A stretch of DNA of 64,000 nucleotides, from contig OZ020592.1 in assembly GCA_963971535.1 (NCBI GenBank), positions 124,512,640 through 124,576,639 on the forward strand, written 5' to 3'. Source of the DNA: Notolepis coatsorum. Lineage: Eukaryota > Chordata > Actinopteri > Aulopiformes > Paralepididae. Positions 1 through 11,337 of the stretch are shown in pieces. Numbering within the stretch: position 1 is the stretch's first letter; each line of letters opens with the position of its first letter. A model generated the notes under the pieces. That model was not told the origin of the DNA. It did no database searches and was given only the letters and a program-made list of their open reading frames with translations. A program made the translations under genes and the position numbers.

Positions 1-125
1 TGATAGTATCTATCAACCCTCCCTAGACCGACCAGTGGGGGGCACATGCGAGCAATGACCAGGAAGGGGAGGGGGGAATTGGCATGACTAAATTGGGATG
101 GGAGAAAAACAGTGGATACAAAAAT
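1..125 (+). mobile_element. 3' end of a tRNA-headed SINE (family S1)
   Basis: The window opens inside a repeat whose tail (pyrimidine-rich TATCAACCCTCCCTAG, then CCAGTGGGGGGCACATGCGAG, then GGGATGGGAGAAAAA and an A-rich end) is the same as the 3' part of the full copies at 9271-9757, 25474-25945, 32965-33429 (inverted) and 37144-37610. The tRNA-like head lies left of the window. Confidence 0.85.
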
Positions 126-336
126 ATATATATTGTAAGGGGAAATAATTTGAGTAAAGGTACCACCGGTTAGTTTACTTCCTGTTTGGGCAGAGATCGT
201 CGTCGTCCAACTCTCTGCATAGGAGAGTCCATTATACTATTGAATTACCAGCCACCCTACAAAGAGTTCTGCAGTCTCCACAATGTTCTGGCAGAAGGAG
301 ATGGAGACGGTTCTCATGTTAGAAACCATCACCATA

Positions 337-339
337 TCC

Positions 340-401
<62 letters not shown>

Positions 402-423
402 TTCTTCTTCCTCTTCTTCTTAG
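337..423 (+). repeat. (CCT)n tract acting as ghr splice acceptor region
   Basis: An almost uninterrupted run of TCC/TCT triplets ends in TTCTTCTTAG immediately before the ghr exon. It is a microsatellite that also serves as the polypyrimidine tract and 3' splice site (AG at 422-423). Confidence 0.8.
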
Positions 424-493
424 ATTGATGGTGATCCTGTTGCCACCAGTTCCAGCACCCAAGATTAAAGGCATCGATCCAGAACTACTGAAG
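424..493 (+). CDS. ghr: growth hormone receptor, exon with box-1 motif (partial gene)
   Basis: This 70-bp internal exon is bounded by TTCTTAG and GTGAGT. Read with two bases carried over from the previous exon it encodes R-L-M-V-I followed by LLPPVPAPKIKGIDPELLK. The proline-rich PPVPxPKIKG core is the JAK2-binding box 1 just inside the membrane in growth hormone receptors; as I recall it, the equivalent mammalian exon is also 70 bp and ends at the same Leu-Lys. The receptor is a single-pass type I cytokine receptor that signals through JAK2/STAT5. Prolactin receptor also has a box 1, but the downstream exons (WVEFI, DFYAQVSD) decide for GHR. Earlier exons are off the left edge. I cannot tell which teleost paralogue (ghra or ghrb) this is. 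Confidence 0.9.
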
Positions 494-950
494 GTGAGTG
501 AGTGAGTGAGTGAGTGAGTGAGTGAGTGAGTGAGTGAGTGAGTGAGTGAGTGAGTGAGTGAGTGAGTGAGTGAGTGAGTGAGTGAGTGAGTGAGCGAGCG
601 AGCGGGCGGGCGGGCGGGCGGGCGAGCGAGTGGGCGGGCGGGTGAGAGAGTGAGTGAGTGAGTGAGTGAGTGAGTGAGTGAGTGAGTGAGTGAGTGAGTG
701 AGAGAGTGAGTGAGCGAGCAAGTGGGTGGACGGGTGGGCGAGTGAGTGAGTGAGTGAGTGAGTGAGTGAGTGAGTGAGTGAGAGAGTGAGTGAGCGAGCA
801 AGTGGGTGGGCGGGTGGGCGAGTGAGTGAGTGAGTGAGTGAGTGAGTGAGCGAGCGGGTGAGAGAGTGAGTGAGTGAGTGAGTGAGTGAGTGAGTGAGCG
901 AGCGGGTGAGAGAGTGAGTGAGTGAGTGAGTGAGTGAGTGAGTGAGTGAG
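494..950 (+). repeat. (GTGA)n microsatellite starting at the ghr splice donor
   Basis: The array is about 457 bp of GTGA/GCGA/GGTG tetranucleotides. Its first six bases are the splice donor GTGAGT of the ghr exon. Three interior blocks have switched to GCGAGCGGGCGG-type units and repeat as larger modules (for example 700-760 and 780-830). Reverse-strand reading frames through it (Ser-Leu-Thr-His repeats) are artefacts. Confidence 0.95.
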
Positions 951-1089
951 TTAGAGAACAACAAAGGGGACGGTGGCAAGATTGGGATTGTTTTCTGTCA
1001 AAATGTTCATTAGTCGAATTATTCAAATTATTAAATTAATCGAAAATCAGGTGGTTTGGTCGCACAAGAATGTATCTGATTTCCAAACC

Positions 1090-1645
1090 TACCAAGGTCA
1101 GCCCACGTTACCCCACTTCTCAGAGAGCTGCACTGGCTTCCCATTGCCGAAACGAATCCGTTTCAAGGTCCTTGACCTGGCATACCGTGCAGCGAGGGGG
1201 TCAATGGTCTCTAACTACACACCCTCAAGAACCCTCCGCTCTGCATCTTCTGGCCGCCTCAGACCCACTCCTATCCGAGCTCCTGGGGGGTTCATCAAAG
1301 CGAAGCAGGCTATCCTCTGAACTTCCCACCACAGTCAGGACAGATGAAACCCACCAAATGTTCCGCCATCGACTAAAAACACACTTCAATCAATATCTGA
1401 AAAAAAAACGACTAACCTTACTATAATGCACTTTGCTACTAAGGAATCGACCTTGCCTATAATACTACTATCTAATATGCTAATATGTTTATACTATGCA
1501 CTCAAGACTCAAGTGCTACACTGTTTGACGAACAATCTTACTGACCCTTAGCTGCCTTAGAGTTGTACCCTTCCTGATGATTTGTTGTGCAGAACTTGTA
1601 AATCGCTTTGGATAAAAGCGTCAGATGTAATGTAATGCAAATGTA
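1090..1645 (+). mobile_element. L2-type LINE, 3' end (C-terminus of RT ORF plus 3' UTR)
   Basis: The fragment carries the end of a LINE reverse transcriptase ORF in shifted frames. These hold the recognisable segments SLTTHPQ, LHLLAASDPLLSELLGG, ELPTTVRTDETHQ and FRHRLKTHFNQYL, typical of the L2-like C-terminus. The 3' UTR ends AAATCGCTTTGGATAAAAGCG followed by TCAGATGTAATGTAATG, the short-repeat tail seen on fish L2 elements. It is 5' truncated and frameshifted, so not functional. A second, inverted copy lies at 39516-40030. Confidence 0.75.
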
Positions 1646-1861
1646 ATGTCAGTTGATTAGTAATTTTGTATGCTTTTCCTCCCAATGCTGAATGAGTTAT
1701 TTCATGAAAAATCACAAGTAGATTTCTGGTAAGCACTACATTTAAAGAGGTTCTTCTGCATGATTGCACGAGGGTAACACAATTTTATAGATTTGTCGAT
1801 TAAATTAACTAACAGATTAGTCGACGAAGTCCAATGACTATTAGTCGACTAAAAACTGCTT
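1646..1861. other. AT-rich flank with TTAGTCGA-type repeats
   Basis: No gene is seen here. The motif GATTAGTCGACGAAG and ATTAGTCGACTAAA at 1815-1852, together with ATTAGTCGAATTATT at 1009-1030 and AATTAATCGAAAA, look like the ends of one old DNA-transposon derivative into which the L2 tail inserted. Confidence 0.35.
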
Positions 1862-2380
1862 TAGGGATGGGACAAAGAAAATCGATACCACGATATATCG
1901 TCGCATTCCCTCTCGCGATACGTTATCGATACACTGGCGCCGAGAATATATATTTCATCACAACATGCAGATGCTCTATATTACGGATTCCCTGTGTTGC
2001 CATTTTGACTCAGAGTCACTACTTCGTGACTCCCGCAGTGGTGCTAATCAAACAAAGGAGTGTAAAGTCAGTGGAGTAAATTGCGCTGAAGAAGACGAAT
2101 GAATAGCAGGAGAAATTAAACGGCGGATAGCGAGAAACTGGCGAGAAACTAGCAAGAAACTGGCGAGAAACGAGCGAGAAACGAGCCAGAAACTAGCGAG
2201 ACACTAGCCATAAATGAGCCAGAGGAACCATTGAGTCTAAAGAGGAAGGTCTGGGCCCACTTCTGCTTTTATGACACTGACGATGAAAAAACACTCAACG
2301 AAGATGGCGCAGTCCGCAAGAACCATCTTGCGAAGGTAAAATACAACAGCGACGCACCTCGTTCACCATCATCCTCGTAA
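1862..2380 (+). pseudogene. hAT transposon remnant with BED zinc-finger piece
   Basis: The left end begins TAGGGATGGGACA, a hAT-type terminus. From 2237 one frame reads L-K-R-K-V-W-A-H-F, then FYDTDDEKTLNEDGAV and HLAKVKY. This resembles the start of a BED-type zinc finger in hAT transposases. The expected Cys-x-x-Cys pair is absent (V-R-K-N-H at that place), the frame stops at about 2380, and no catalytic region follows. It is a truncated relic. Confidence 0.5.
2126..2222 (+). repeat. 11-12 bp minisatellite (GCGAGAAACTA)n
   Basis: About eight tandem units of GCGAGAAACTGG, GCAAGAAACTGG or GCCAGAAACTA lie inside the hAT relic. Confidence 0.8.
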
Positions 2381-2427
2381 GATAAGATATTCCTTTATTG
2401 ATCCCCTTGGGGAAATTCGGGTGTCAC

Positions 2428-2513
2428 GTGACTGGTATCGTCCCACCCCTGGGACCGGTCCTAGTTCTCAGTGACTGGTATCATCCCACCCCTGGGACCA
2501 GTCCTAGTTCTCA
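2428..2513 (+). repeat. 43-bp tandem duplication
   Basis: The unit starting GTGACTGGTATC and ending CCTAGTTCTCA occurs twice back to back with two or three substitutions. It follows CCTTTATTGATCCCCTTGGG, which looks like the end of another dispersed repeat. Confidence 0.8.
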
Positions 2514-2982
2514 GTGGCCAATGCACAGAATTCTACGTCCTTCTTTCGATGAAGTGATTACCCCATACACAGACGCTGTTTAAACGTAATGAAACAGAAC
2601 AGGCTCTGTGGCCTATATTTGATTCCATAAACAAAGACGGGAACCATATCGGGAGGTCAAAGGTCAGGTTAAGAGGTTCTCGCTCTGCTCATTGCATTGA
2701 GCAATTTTGAAGAGCGACGCGTGAAGTATTTTATTTTTCACACAAAGGCTGCCCCGTTTCTCCCCATACAACGGCCTGACCCTCGCCAACCTCAGATAAG
2801 CACTGCAACACGCTCCTGCGAAAGTAAATAACCCATGTTTTATAACCAACACACGCTCAAAGAACACCAACGGAATAGGACTCTGAAACAATATAGACAG
2901 CACAATATGTGCACAATATGTATATTTTTTTTATGAGCACAAGGTCAAACTGTACACATTTATGCCAGACGTATTGCACATA
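2514..2982. other. intron DNA without recognised gene
   Basis: This is mixed-composition intron sequence. I see no coding signal and no repeat I recognise. Confidence 0.5.
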
Positions 2983-3576
<594 letters not shown>

Positions 3577-3595
3577 TATCTACATATAAGTAATC

Positions 3596-3802
3596 AAAAT
3601 ATAGGTCTGTTCAATGTAGACAATATACATATTGCACAAAGCTACGTATAATTAGTCAAAATATAGGTCTGTTGAATATAAACAATATACCTATTGCACA
3701 AAGCTATGTATAAATAGACAAAATATAGGTATGTTGAATGTAAATAATATACATATTGCACAAAGCTACGTATAAGTTGTCAAAGTATAGGTCTGTTGAA
3801 TA
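3596..3802 (+). repeat. about 62-bp minisatellite, 3.3 copies
   Basis: Units share AAAATATAGGTCTGTT, ATACATATTGCACAAAGCTA and CGTATAA, with a few substitutions per copy. Confidence 0.85.
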
Positions 3803-4250
3803 TATAGACTACAGCAAGTACACCACAAAATAAATATAGATATTGTTTCGGACATACAGTCAATTAAACAGATATGTACACTCAGGACAAGGACTGTACA
3901 GCAGAAATAGAGGAATGGAACACATTATTATAATTTTTTTAAGTGAGAAGGTAAACATCAGGTTACACTTGCACATGTAGATAGATCAATCAACTGGACA
4001 GTGCTAGGCTAGGAGTGAGCATTATTTATGGGGGGGTCGATTGAACCTTGTTCCCCAACATAAGTAAAGAAACGACACCATGTTTTATAAAATCTAGCTG
4101 TAGAACCCCTTATGACACACCTTATTTTCTCCATCTTAAGGAAGTGCAAAATATCCCTGAGCCACATAGAGTGAGATGGAGGAGTGGGTGACTTCCAATG
4201 CAGTAAAATGAGACGTCTAGCCAGGAGAGTAACAAATGCCACCAGTGATT
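3803..4250 (-). pseudogene. L1-like LINE ORF2 C-terminal fragment and 3' UTR
   Basis: Residues RRLILLHWK, WLRDILHFLKMEKIRC and GSTARF (4009-4242) parallel the C-terminal end of the L1-like copy at 42580-42814 (RRLILMNWK, WICDIMYHLKVEKIKY, LRGSSG). The 3' UTR continues toward 3803. The fragment is cut at 4250, where the next LINE begins. Confidence 0.7.
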
Positions 4251-4251
4251 T

Positions 4252-5894
4252 TTAAAATGTTTTAAAGGTTTTTGTCATTTTCAGATTTTCATCAAGCTTG
4301 TTCCAGATCTGTGGATCCCTGCATGCTATGCTTAGGCTAGCACAATTGAGCCTTCTCCTCTTGCCAAATATAAGATGCTTATTTCTTGTGTTGTGGATGT
4401 GCAGTGGTTGGCAGACTGGGACAAGCTCAGACAGTCTGTGATTCATGTTGTTGACAACTTGATACATAATTGATGCGTTTTGATGAATGTTAAATTCAGC
4501 GAGCCTCAGGAGACCAAAGCGATGGAACAGAGGCTTTGAGGGCGCTCTATACCCGGACCATGACAGCACTCGTAGTACCCTCTTTTGTAAGCTTTCTAGT
4601 TTCTTGAGATGGCTGGGGTATGTGTAGCACCATATGACATTACAGTAATTAATGAGGGTTTTGTATAAAGTGAGAAGGGCAGGCAAGGGAAGAAAATGAC
4701 GTATTTTGCAGAATAAGCCAACATATTTGGACAGTTTTGTTTGTAGATATTTTATGTGGCATTTGAAGTTGAGTGACTCATCGATGACGACCCCCAGGAA
4801 TTTTGTGGACACCACTCTTGACAGCTCCTTTCCATTTATTTTTATGCACATGTGATGTGTGCGCATCCAATTTGAGTGGAAGACAATAAAGTTTGTTTTG
4901 CTGAGATTAAGTGATAATTTGTTGCATTTAAACCAGGTGTCCACTTTTTGTAGTTCTGTGTTGAGTAGATCTTGTAGCTCGAGTGGATTTTTATGTGACA
5001 GAAACAAATTAGTGTCATCAGCGAATATTACTTTGTGCAGAAGTTTAGATGAGTTGACAAGGTCATTTATATAGATAATAAATAGTAAAGGCCCTAGAAT
5101 TGACCCCTGGGGGACCCCATATTTGATGTCCATTTTTATTGATTTGTGATTGTTTATATCGACGTACTGTTGCCTACCATGTAAATAGCTACTGAACCAG
5201 TTGAGAGCCAGACCCCTTATGCCATAATGGTGTAGTTTCCCAAGTAGAATAGTGAAGTCAATGGTGTCAAAGGCCTTTGATAAATCCAAGAAAAGCCCAC
5301 CCCACAATCACCCTGATCAATGGCATCATGTATTTTTTCAATGAGGTCTAATATTGCCATGTATGTTGTTCTCTTTTTCCTAAAGCCATATTGTGAATTG
5401 GTGAGTATATTTAGCTTGGTAGTGTATTCGCTTAATCTATTGTACACAACTCTCTCATACACTTTGGATAGAGCTGGTAACACGGATATTGGACGGTAAT
5501 TATTAATACTATTTTTGTCACCTGATTTATATATGGGTATTATTCTCCCAATTTTGATGTTTTTTGGCACCACACCATGTAGTAAGGACAAATTAATACA
5601 GTGAGCGAGTGGTCTGACTATAATATTGGCTATGGCTATTAGGATTTTGCTGCATATTCCATCAGCACCGGCTGTGCGAGTGTCCTTCATCTTCATGATA
5701 ATGTTGAATAGTTCATCATGGTCAGTTGGTTTCATGAAAAAAGAGTTAATATAGTTACCTGATAAATACTGTTTAAAAGACACACCCCCGGGATGGCTAA
5801 TTTTATTCGCCAGGTCTTCACCAATGGATGCAAAGTAGGTATTGAATTTATCAGAGAGATCCAGCTGGGACATGTTTGCAGGGTCAGGGAGCAC
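4252..5894 (-). pseudogene. CR1/L2/Rex1-like LINE reverse transcriptase, frameshifted
   Basis: The reverse transcriptase part of a non-LTR element copies element RNA into the genome at a nicked target. Reading right to left: an N-terminal block with ADGICSKIL and NNYRPISVLPALSKVYERV (5460-5700), then [12 protein letters not shown] with the catalytic Asp, [20 protein letters not shown], and the FADDTNLFL motif holding the Asp pair (about 4995-5060). After that come a thumb-like region and a C-terminus with [10 protein letters not shown] and [10 protein letters not shown]. The frame shifts at about 5217-5307, so the enzyme cannot be made whole. Motif style places it in the jockey superfamily; I cannot name the subfamily. 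Confidence 0.85.
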
Positions 5895-5922
5895 TGATGC
5901 TTTTTTGTCCCTGTTTAGTACT

Positions 5923-7001
5923 TTATTTAGAACTGACCATGTCCTTTTTTAATTGAGATGCTATTACCTGATCAGTATAATGATCACATTTGCTTTTCCT
6001 TATTAGATGAGTGAGTTTATTTCTATATAGATTGTATTTGTTTCTATTATTTATACTAGGCTTCTTAAGATAATGTTTGTAGAGTTTATTTTTGTGTTTA
6101 ATGGATGTTAAGATGTCCTTTGTAAGCCAGGGGTTCTGGTCATTTTTACTGCTCATGACAGTCTTCTCAGGAATGGTGTTATGGATGGAGTCAGTTATTT
6201 CCAATATCAGACTATCATATGCAGTATTAGGATCACAGGCATCATATACATTTTTCCACCCTTTGGTCTCCAGGCTTCCATATAGTTGCTGCAGGGTTCT
6301 GTCATTTATTACTTTAATTGTTGTCTTACAAGGAGGGGGTACAAGTTCACTGGCAAGATTTAGAGACAACATAACAGGGAAGTGATCAGTTATGTCAGTT
6401 AGGATCACACCCGACTCCAGCTTGGTGTTTTGGATGTTGGTGATGATGTTGTCAATGGTAGACTTGGATGAGTGTGTTATTCTAGTGAAGATGTTTATAG
6501 TTGTGAAGAAGGAGGAAGAGTGCAGTGTATTAATGAAATCATTTTTATAGAATCATCCTTGGAGATGTCTATGTTAAAATCTCCCATTAGAATACAGTTG
6601 TTGTTTTTTATGTTTAATGAATGAAGGGTTTCCTCTAACTTGTTCCTAAAGACATCCAAGTTTGTGTCTGGGGGGCGATATATTACTCCGACGGTGACGT
6701 TTTTTCCATTTTTTCCATTTATATCAATGAAGAGAGAATCAGAGCCGTCATCAAAGTCAACCATGTCACAAACATTTGCTTGTAGACTGGTATTCACGTA
6801 AAGACACACTCCTCCACCTATTTTCCCAATTCTGTTTTTATGGAAGAAATTATAGCCATCAAGATTGAGAATATCGGTGAACGACCTGTCATTTAGCCAA
6901 GTTTCACTGCAACCAATTATATCAAATTTACAGCCGGAAATAGAAAGTAATAATACAAGGTCAGTATGGTGTTTACAGAGGCTTCTAATATTGAGGTGCA
7001 A
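5923..7001 (-). pseudogene. LINE endonuclease (APE type), frameshifted
   Basis: This is the N-terminal half of the same LINE. HLNIRSL, IIGCSETWLND, GGGVCLYV, GVIYRPP and LMGDFNIDIS (about 6560-7001) are apurinic-endonuclease motifs with Asn, Glu and Asp-Phe-Asn catalytic positions. The protein nicks target DNA to prime reverse transcription. Near 6360-6408 ILTDITDHFPVML supplies the terminal Asp-His. Frame breaks lie between 6495 and 6408 and near 5900. Confidence 0.85.
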
Positions 7002-7290
7002 TAGTGAAAGGGTGTTTTCAGTATTGAAACAATCGAGATGCTCAGGGTCATATTGCTTGCAGGTGATATTTTTATTACAATAAATGATCGACTATTACTT
7101 CACATTAGATTAAGTCGAACTCAACGTTACTTCATTAAACTCTGACACTTTAACATTCTATTCGCACGCGGTTCTCAATGCTCTATTTAGATGCAAGGTT
7201 GCTCACTTCACTGCACGTTGACTCGTGGTGAAGGGTTTGAACTAGTTACTTGAACGAAGTGCTGCTGTTTACACCTGCGCCGTATTTATA
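7002..7290 (-). other. probable 5' leader of the LINE above
   Basis: The sequence is contiguous with the endonuclease frame and has no other recognisable feature. The element appears to end near 7290, where an A/T-rich tail of another repeat begins. Confidence 0.4.
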
Positions 7291-7580
7291 CTTTTTTATT
7301 TTTATTTTTTATTTTTTTTATCCTTTATTTATCCAGGAATGTCCCATTGAGATACAAGATCTCTTCTTCCAGGGAGTCCTGACCAACACAGCACACAACA
7401 AGTTTCAACATAAAACAGGGCATTAAACAAAAAACATACAATTCAAATATAAATACAGAGGGTCATTTGTGCAGTGGCAAGGAGCATAATCACATCAACA
7501 ATAGCATCAGGTAAAACAGTTACATGTTTCATAAAGGGCTAATCGTAGCATACCTTTAAAAGCATTCACAGTAGGAAGTG
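7291..7580 (-). mobile_element. 3' end of another LINE or SINE
   Basis: On the minus strand the repeat runs through GACTCCCTGGAAGAAGAG, ATCTCAATGGGACATTCC and TGGATAAATAAAGG and ends in an A-rich tail at 7291-7320. This layout is typical of a retroposon 3' end. Confidence 0.5.
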
Positions 7581-7831
7581 CCTGTAGACAAAGTTTCACT
7601 TAAGTGAATATCTAGTCCCAACCTCAGTCCTTGTCTCTTATTACTACGCAGACTCTGGGCATGTTCTGACATGCCCGGAGTTGTCTTTGAACTTGCCGTT
7701 GGGGGCTTGTGCGTTGGCGCCTGGGGCGCTGTCCAATAGGAGAGCGAATATTACTCTGGTCTGTACGCAGGTAAAGGGATATTCCGTGTATATATATAAA
7801 TAATATACAAGGTATATCAAACGATACATAT

Positions 7832-8763
7832 TAGGGATGCCCCGATCGATCGGCCACCGATCGTTATCGGCCGATAATCAGTATAAATATGCGATCGGGG
7901 AATTCCGATAATGAGTCATATTCGCCGATCGCGGAAACTGATCAAGTGGATATCTCACTCGCTTGTCTCAGACGCACAGGACCTGCAAACTGCTCCTCCT
8001 CCCTAGCCCCGCCCGCCCCCGTGTAGAGTTTGTAAACAAAGAGGTGCGGCTCCTCTGCTCGAGTCTGTAGTGCATTCGACCTGCGCTAACGTTAGCTACC
8101 TAGCTATCGTTACTGTTTAAACAAAATTACCCAGTCAACTATTCACGTTTAGTAGGCATTGTCTAACGGTATTTAGCCGGCTAGCTACCGATAGCTCCTG
8201 ATATCAACAAATGATCCAGAAAATCTAGTAGTCCATGTTCATACCTCCGGTAGCTTGCGTTAGCTTGCGTTAGCTGACGTTAGTTTTCTGTTCAAAACGA
8301 AATGTCCCATTGAACTAAAGTTATGTCTTAACGTCATCTAGCCGGCTAGCAGTAGCTACAGATAGCTCTTGATATCAATGTCTTATAACATTGATTTAAT
8401 GCGTATTCGAGCTGAGGGCTTGCTGAATGTGAAATGACCAAAGCATAACGTTACCAATGGGTCCCGCTGCAGCGCCGGAGAATCCTTTTTGGAGCGAGAC
8501 TACTAGAGTACACACAGACAGTGGAGCTGTTTGCAGATAGCGAGCATTTTGACTTGTTGCGTGGTGGCGATGTCTCGCAGATAATACAAGTACAAGTCTA
8601 ATTATATAATATATATATTTTATAAAAAAAAAAAAATTATATAAAATAAATTTTTATTTCTTTTTAATCAAAAACGATCGGTATCGGATCGGTATCGGCC
8701 GATATGGCTCACGACGATCGGTGATCGGTATCGGTGGCAAAAAACGTGATCGGGGCATCCCTA
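7832..8763 (+). mobile_element. hAT MITE, 932 bp, TSD ATACATAT
   Basis: The termini TAGGGATGCCCCGATC and GATCGGGGCATCCCTA are exact inverted repeats. Both sides carry the 8-bp direct repeat ATACATAT (7824-7831 and 8764-8771), the hallmark of hAT insertion. Subterminal GATCGGTATCGGCCGATA motifs recur at both ends. There is no transposase frame. It lies inside the LTR relic whose end is at 8772-8803. Confidence 0.93.
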
Positions 8764-8803
8764 ATACATATATATATTCAGTTTAATCTGGCCCTTCACA
8801 ACA
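8764..8803 (-). mobile_element. end of a BEL LTR (relic related to 11338-19404)
   Basis: The run TTTAATCTGGCCCTTCACAA, preceded by a TATATA stretch, repeats the outer end of the BEL LTRs at 12740-12772 and 19372-19404 with one nearby substitution. Left of the hAT MITE, AT-rich DNA at about 7780-7831 probably continues the same LTR, but I cannot fix its other end. Confidence 0.65.
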
Positions 8804-8805
8804 AG

Positions 8806-11102
8806 GAAGAAGAGGGATTATACATGACATTAAGAAGCCGCCTAGTGTTAAAAGAAGTGTACCGTTTTTTTATGAATCCAGTCTGATCTGGGGAAATAAT
8901 AGAGGGTAGTACAGATTCTAAACGCATAGATAGTAGTTTGGAAAGAAGCTTTAAATCCACGGATAGCAAACTTATAGGACGGTGGCTCCCACATAAGATA
9001 GGGTCTCTGTTCTTCTTCAAGATTAAGGAAATTGTGGCCTGAGTAAGTGTATGGGGCAATTTAAAAGAGCAGAAGGATTCATTGTACATATCAATAAGAA
9101 GTGGCGCCAATTTACCAAAAAACTTCCTATAGAATTCGATTGGGTAACCATCAGGGCCTGGGCATTTACCTGCCTGCATGTTGTGAGCAGCCTCTTCAAT
9201 CTCCTCTATTGTGATAGGCTCATCCAGTTTCACCGCTGAGTCAGAGTCAACTTTAGGAATATCAAGAGAGTAGGGCGGCTAGGTGGTGTAGTGGACAAGT
9301 CACTCGCCACCAGTGTGGAGACGCTAGGATTCGCGTGTTTGAATCCAGCTCTCCACATTGTTTTTCAGTTTGGCTGGTCGTCCGCAGTAATACACATTGG
9401 CCGTATTACGGGGAGGGAAAACTGAAGGGTGGGGATCGAACGTTGTGAACAAGCGACTCCTACAAGTCGGTTGGTGCGCCTGCGCAGTAGAATCAGGAAG
9501 TGTCGGGGGCAGCGTGAGCCTCCCACGCGTTACTCCTCGACACTGAGAGGTCGAGCTGCGCAGGTGAAAAGATGCGACTGCTGTTACCTCAAGTACCGGA
9601 GGGGACTTGTGCTATGTATGACTTAGTCCACATTGCAGCCGGCTTGTGGGAGGCAAGAAACAGCGTTCGTGACAGGGGAGGGTTGAATTGGATGATACGA
9701 AATTGGGATGGGAGAAAATATAGAAAATGGGAGAAAAAGTGGATCAAAAAAAAAAAAAGGAATATCAAGAGAGTCAAAAAAGTTGCTAAAGGCAGACGGG
9801 TCAGTGGATAGTTTTGCAGCATAGAGAGATGAGTAGAAGTTTTTAAATTGTTCATTAATTTCTTTGGGATCTGTAGTTCTACCTGTTGGAGTTTGGATTT
9901 GTGGTATTTGATGCGAAGCTGATGCCTGTCTTAATTGATGAGCTAATAGTTTATTCGCCTTATCTCCGTGTTCATAGTAATTGTATCTGGATTTGAATAG
10001 TAATTTTTCGGTATGGGTGGCAGTCAGAGTATCGAATTCTGCTTGTAATAATAGGCGTTCCTTATATAAATCAGGTGATGGAGCGATAGAGTAAACGTTG
10101 TCAATCTGAGTGATCGTTTTGGTTAAATTATCTAATTTCTTCCTTCTGGCTCTAGTCTCATAAGTGCAGTAAGAAATAATTTCCCCCCTTAAGTACGCCT
10201 TCAATGTCTCCCATAGTAAGGAAGCTGAGATCCCAGGCGTCTTATTGATATCCAAAAAAAAATCGATCTACTTGGAAATAAAAGTAACAAAATCTTCGTT
10301 TGATAACAAACTAGTATTCAGTCGCCAGGGTGGTCGGGTGTTATCACATCCCCTAATTTGCAATTCCATCAAAACTGGAGAGTGGTCCGATATGACAATA
10401 GTATCATATGAGGAAGATAGTACTGATGAGATGAGCCGATTGTCCATCAAGAAATAATCAATACGAGTGAAGGTGTGATGAACATGAGATAAGAATGAGT
10501 ATGCTCTGCTAGATGGGTTGTGAAAACGCCAAGGGTCTGAAAGTGAAAACTCTTCCATAAAAGATTGAATGGTTTTAGCGGAGCTTGAAAGTACTGCATT
10601 TCTGGTAGATGAGCGATCCAATGATGGATTAAGCCAACAATTGAAGTCCCCTCCTAATATTAGATAATGTGTGTAGAGGTCAGGTATTGAAGAGAACACA
10701 GATCTAAAAAATTCGCTATTGTCCCAGTTAGGGCCGTAGATATTAAGCATAATCACTGGGGTGCCACAGAGCTTCCCAGTTACCAGCACAAATCTACCAT
10801 TTGGGTCAGAGAGAACATCTGAGCAAATAAAATTGATTGATTTGTGAATTAAAATTGCCACACCTCTAGCTCTGCTCTGAAATGATGAGTGGTAGTCTAC
10901 GTAGTCTGGTATAATCAGATAGCTTGAAATGAGTTTCCTGAAGGAAAGCTATATGAACCCCCAAATTCTGAAGATGCCCCAGTACTTTACTACGTTTGAT
11001 TGGCTGATTTAAGCCCTTACAATTCCAACTAGTAAATTTTACCACTCCTCCAATCTGCTGTGAGGTTTTAGGTTGAGTCATAAACTGGTGTTGAGTGTAC
11101 AA
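8806..11102 (-). pseudogene. L1-like LINE ORF2 (endonuclease and N-terminal RT), interrupted
   Basis: Right to left: endonuclease start VKFTSWNCKGLNQPIKRSK and AFLQETHF (10866-11070), then LNIYGPNWDN, LILGGDFNCWL, FTRIDYFLMD and ISDHSPVLM (10268-10861). A linker follows with YYEHGDKANKLLAHQLR (9774-10255), then RT motifs KCPGPDGYPIEFYR and HRPISLLSVDLKLLSKLL (8806-9254). The frame is broken by a shift near 10865, a stop near 10268 and the SINE at 9271-9757. Omitting the SINE and one target copy makes the linker and RT parts contiguous. The RT is cut at 8806 by the LTR relic. This is the same element whose ORF1 is at 20437-21351. Confidence 0.85.
9271..9757 (+). mobile_element. tRNA-headed SINE S1, full length, 16-bp TSD
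   Basis: The SINE is flanked by AGGAATATCAAGAGAG at 9255-9270 and 9758-9773. The head GGCGGCTAGGTGGTGTAGTG resembles a pol III A box and GTGTTTGAATCC a B box. The body ends GGGATGGGAGAAAA, then GAGAAAAAGTGGATC and poly-A. It is inserted into L1-like ORF2. Confidence 0.93.
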
Positions 11103-11337
11103 TGAGTAACATCGAAAAGTATGCCCTAATAGTATTTTTTATGTGCAGTGGCCAAGTCATAGAAAAAACAACAACAGTATAAACATCGCACAAAAAGAAC
11201 TGTAAATGTAAACAAACCCTTCCCTCCCCCCTCCCTCCCATGCTGATGCGTCTCCTCGAATTGGACGCGCGCATAACCCACTATTACTAACTCTTAACAC
11301 CCCCTAAGAGAAACGAGAAAGGGAGATAAACACCACC
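11103..11337 (-). other. L1-like inter-ORF spacer, left part
   Basis: This spacer lies between ORF1 and ORF2 of the interrupted L1-like element. It ends in CCACC (11333-11337), the target copy of the BEL insertion. Confidence 0.6.

Noticed and set aside
319..1026. Long reverse-strand frames of Ser-Leu-Thr-His repeats
   Set aside because: They only translate the (GTGA)n microsatellite; no start context or homology.
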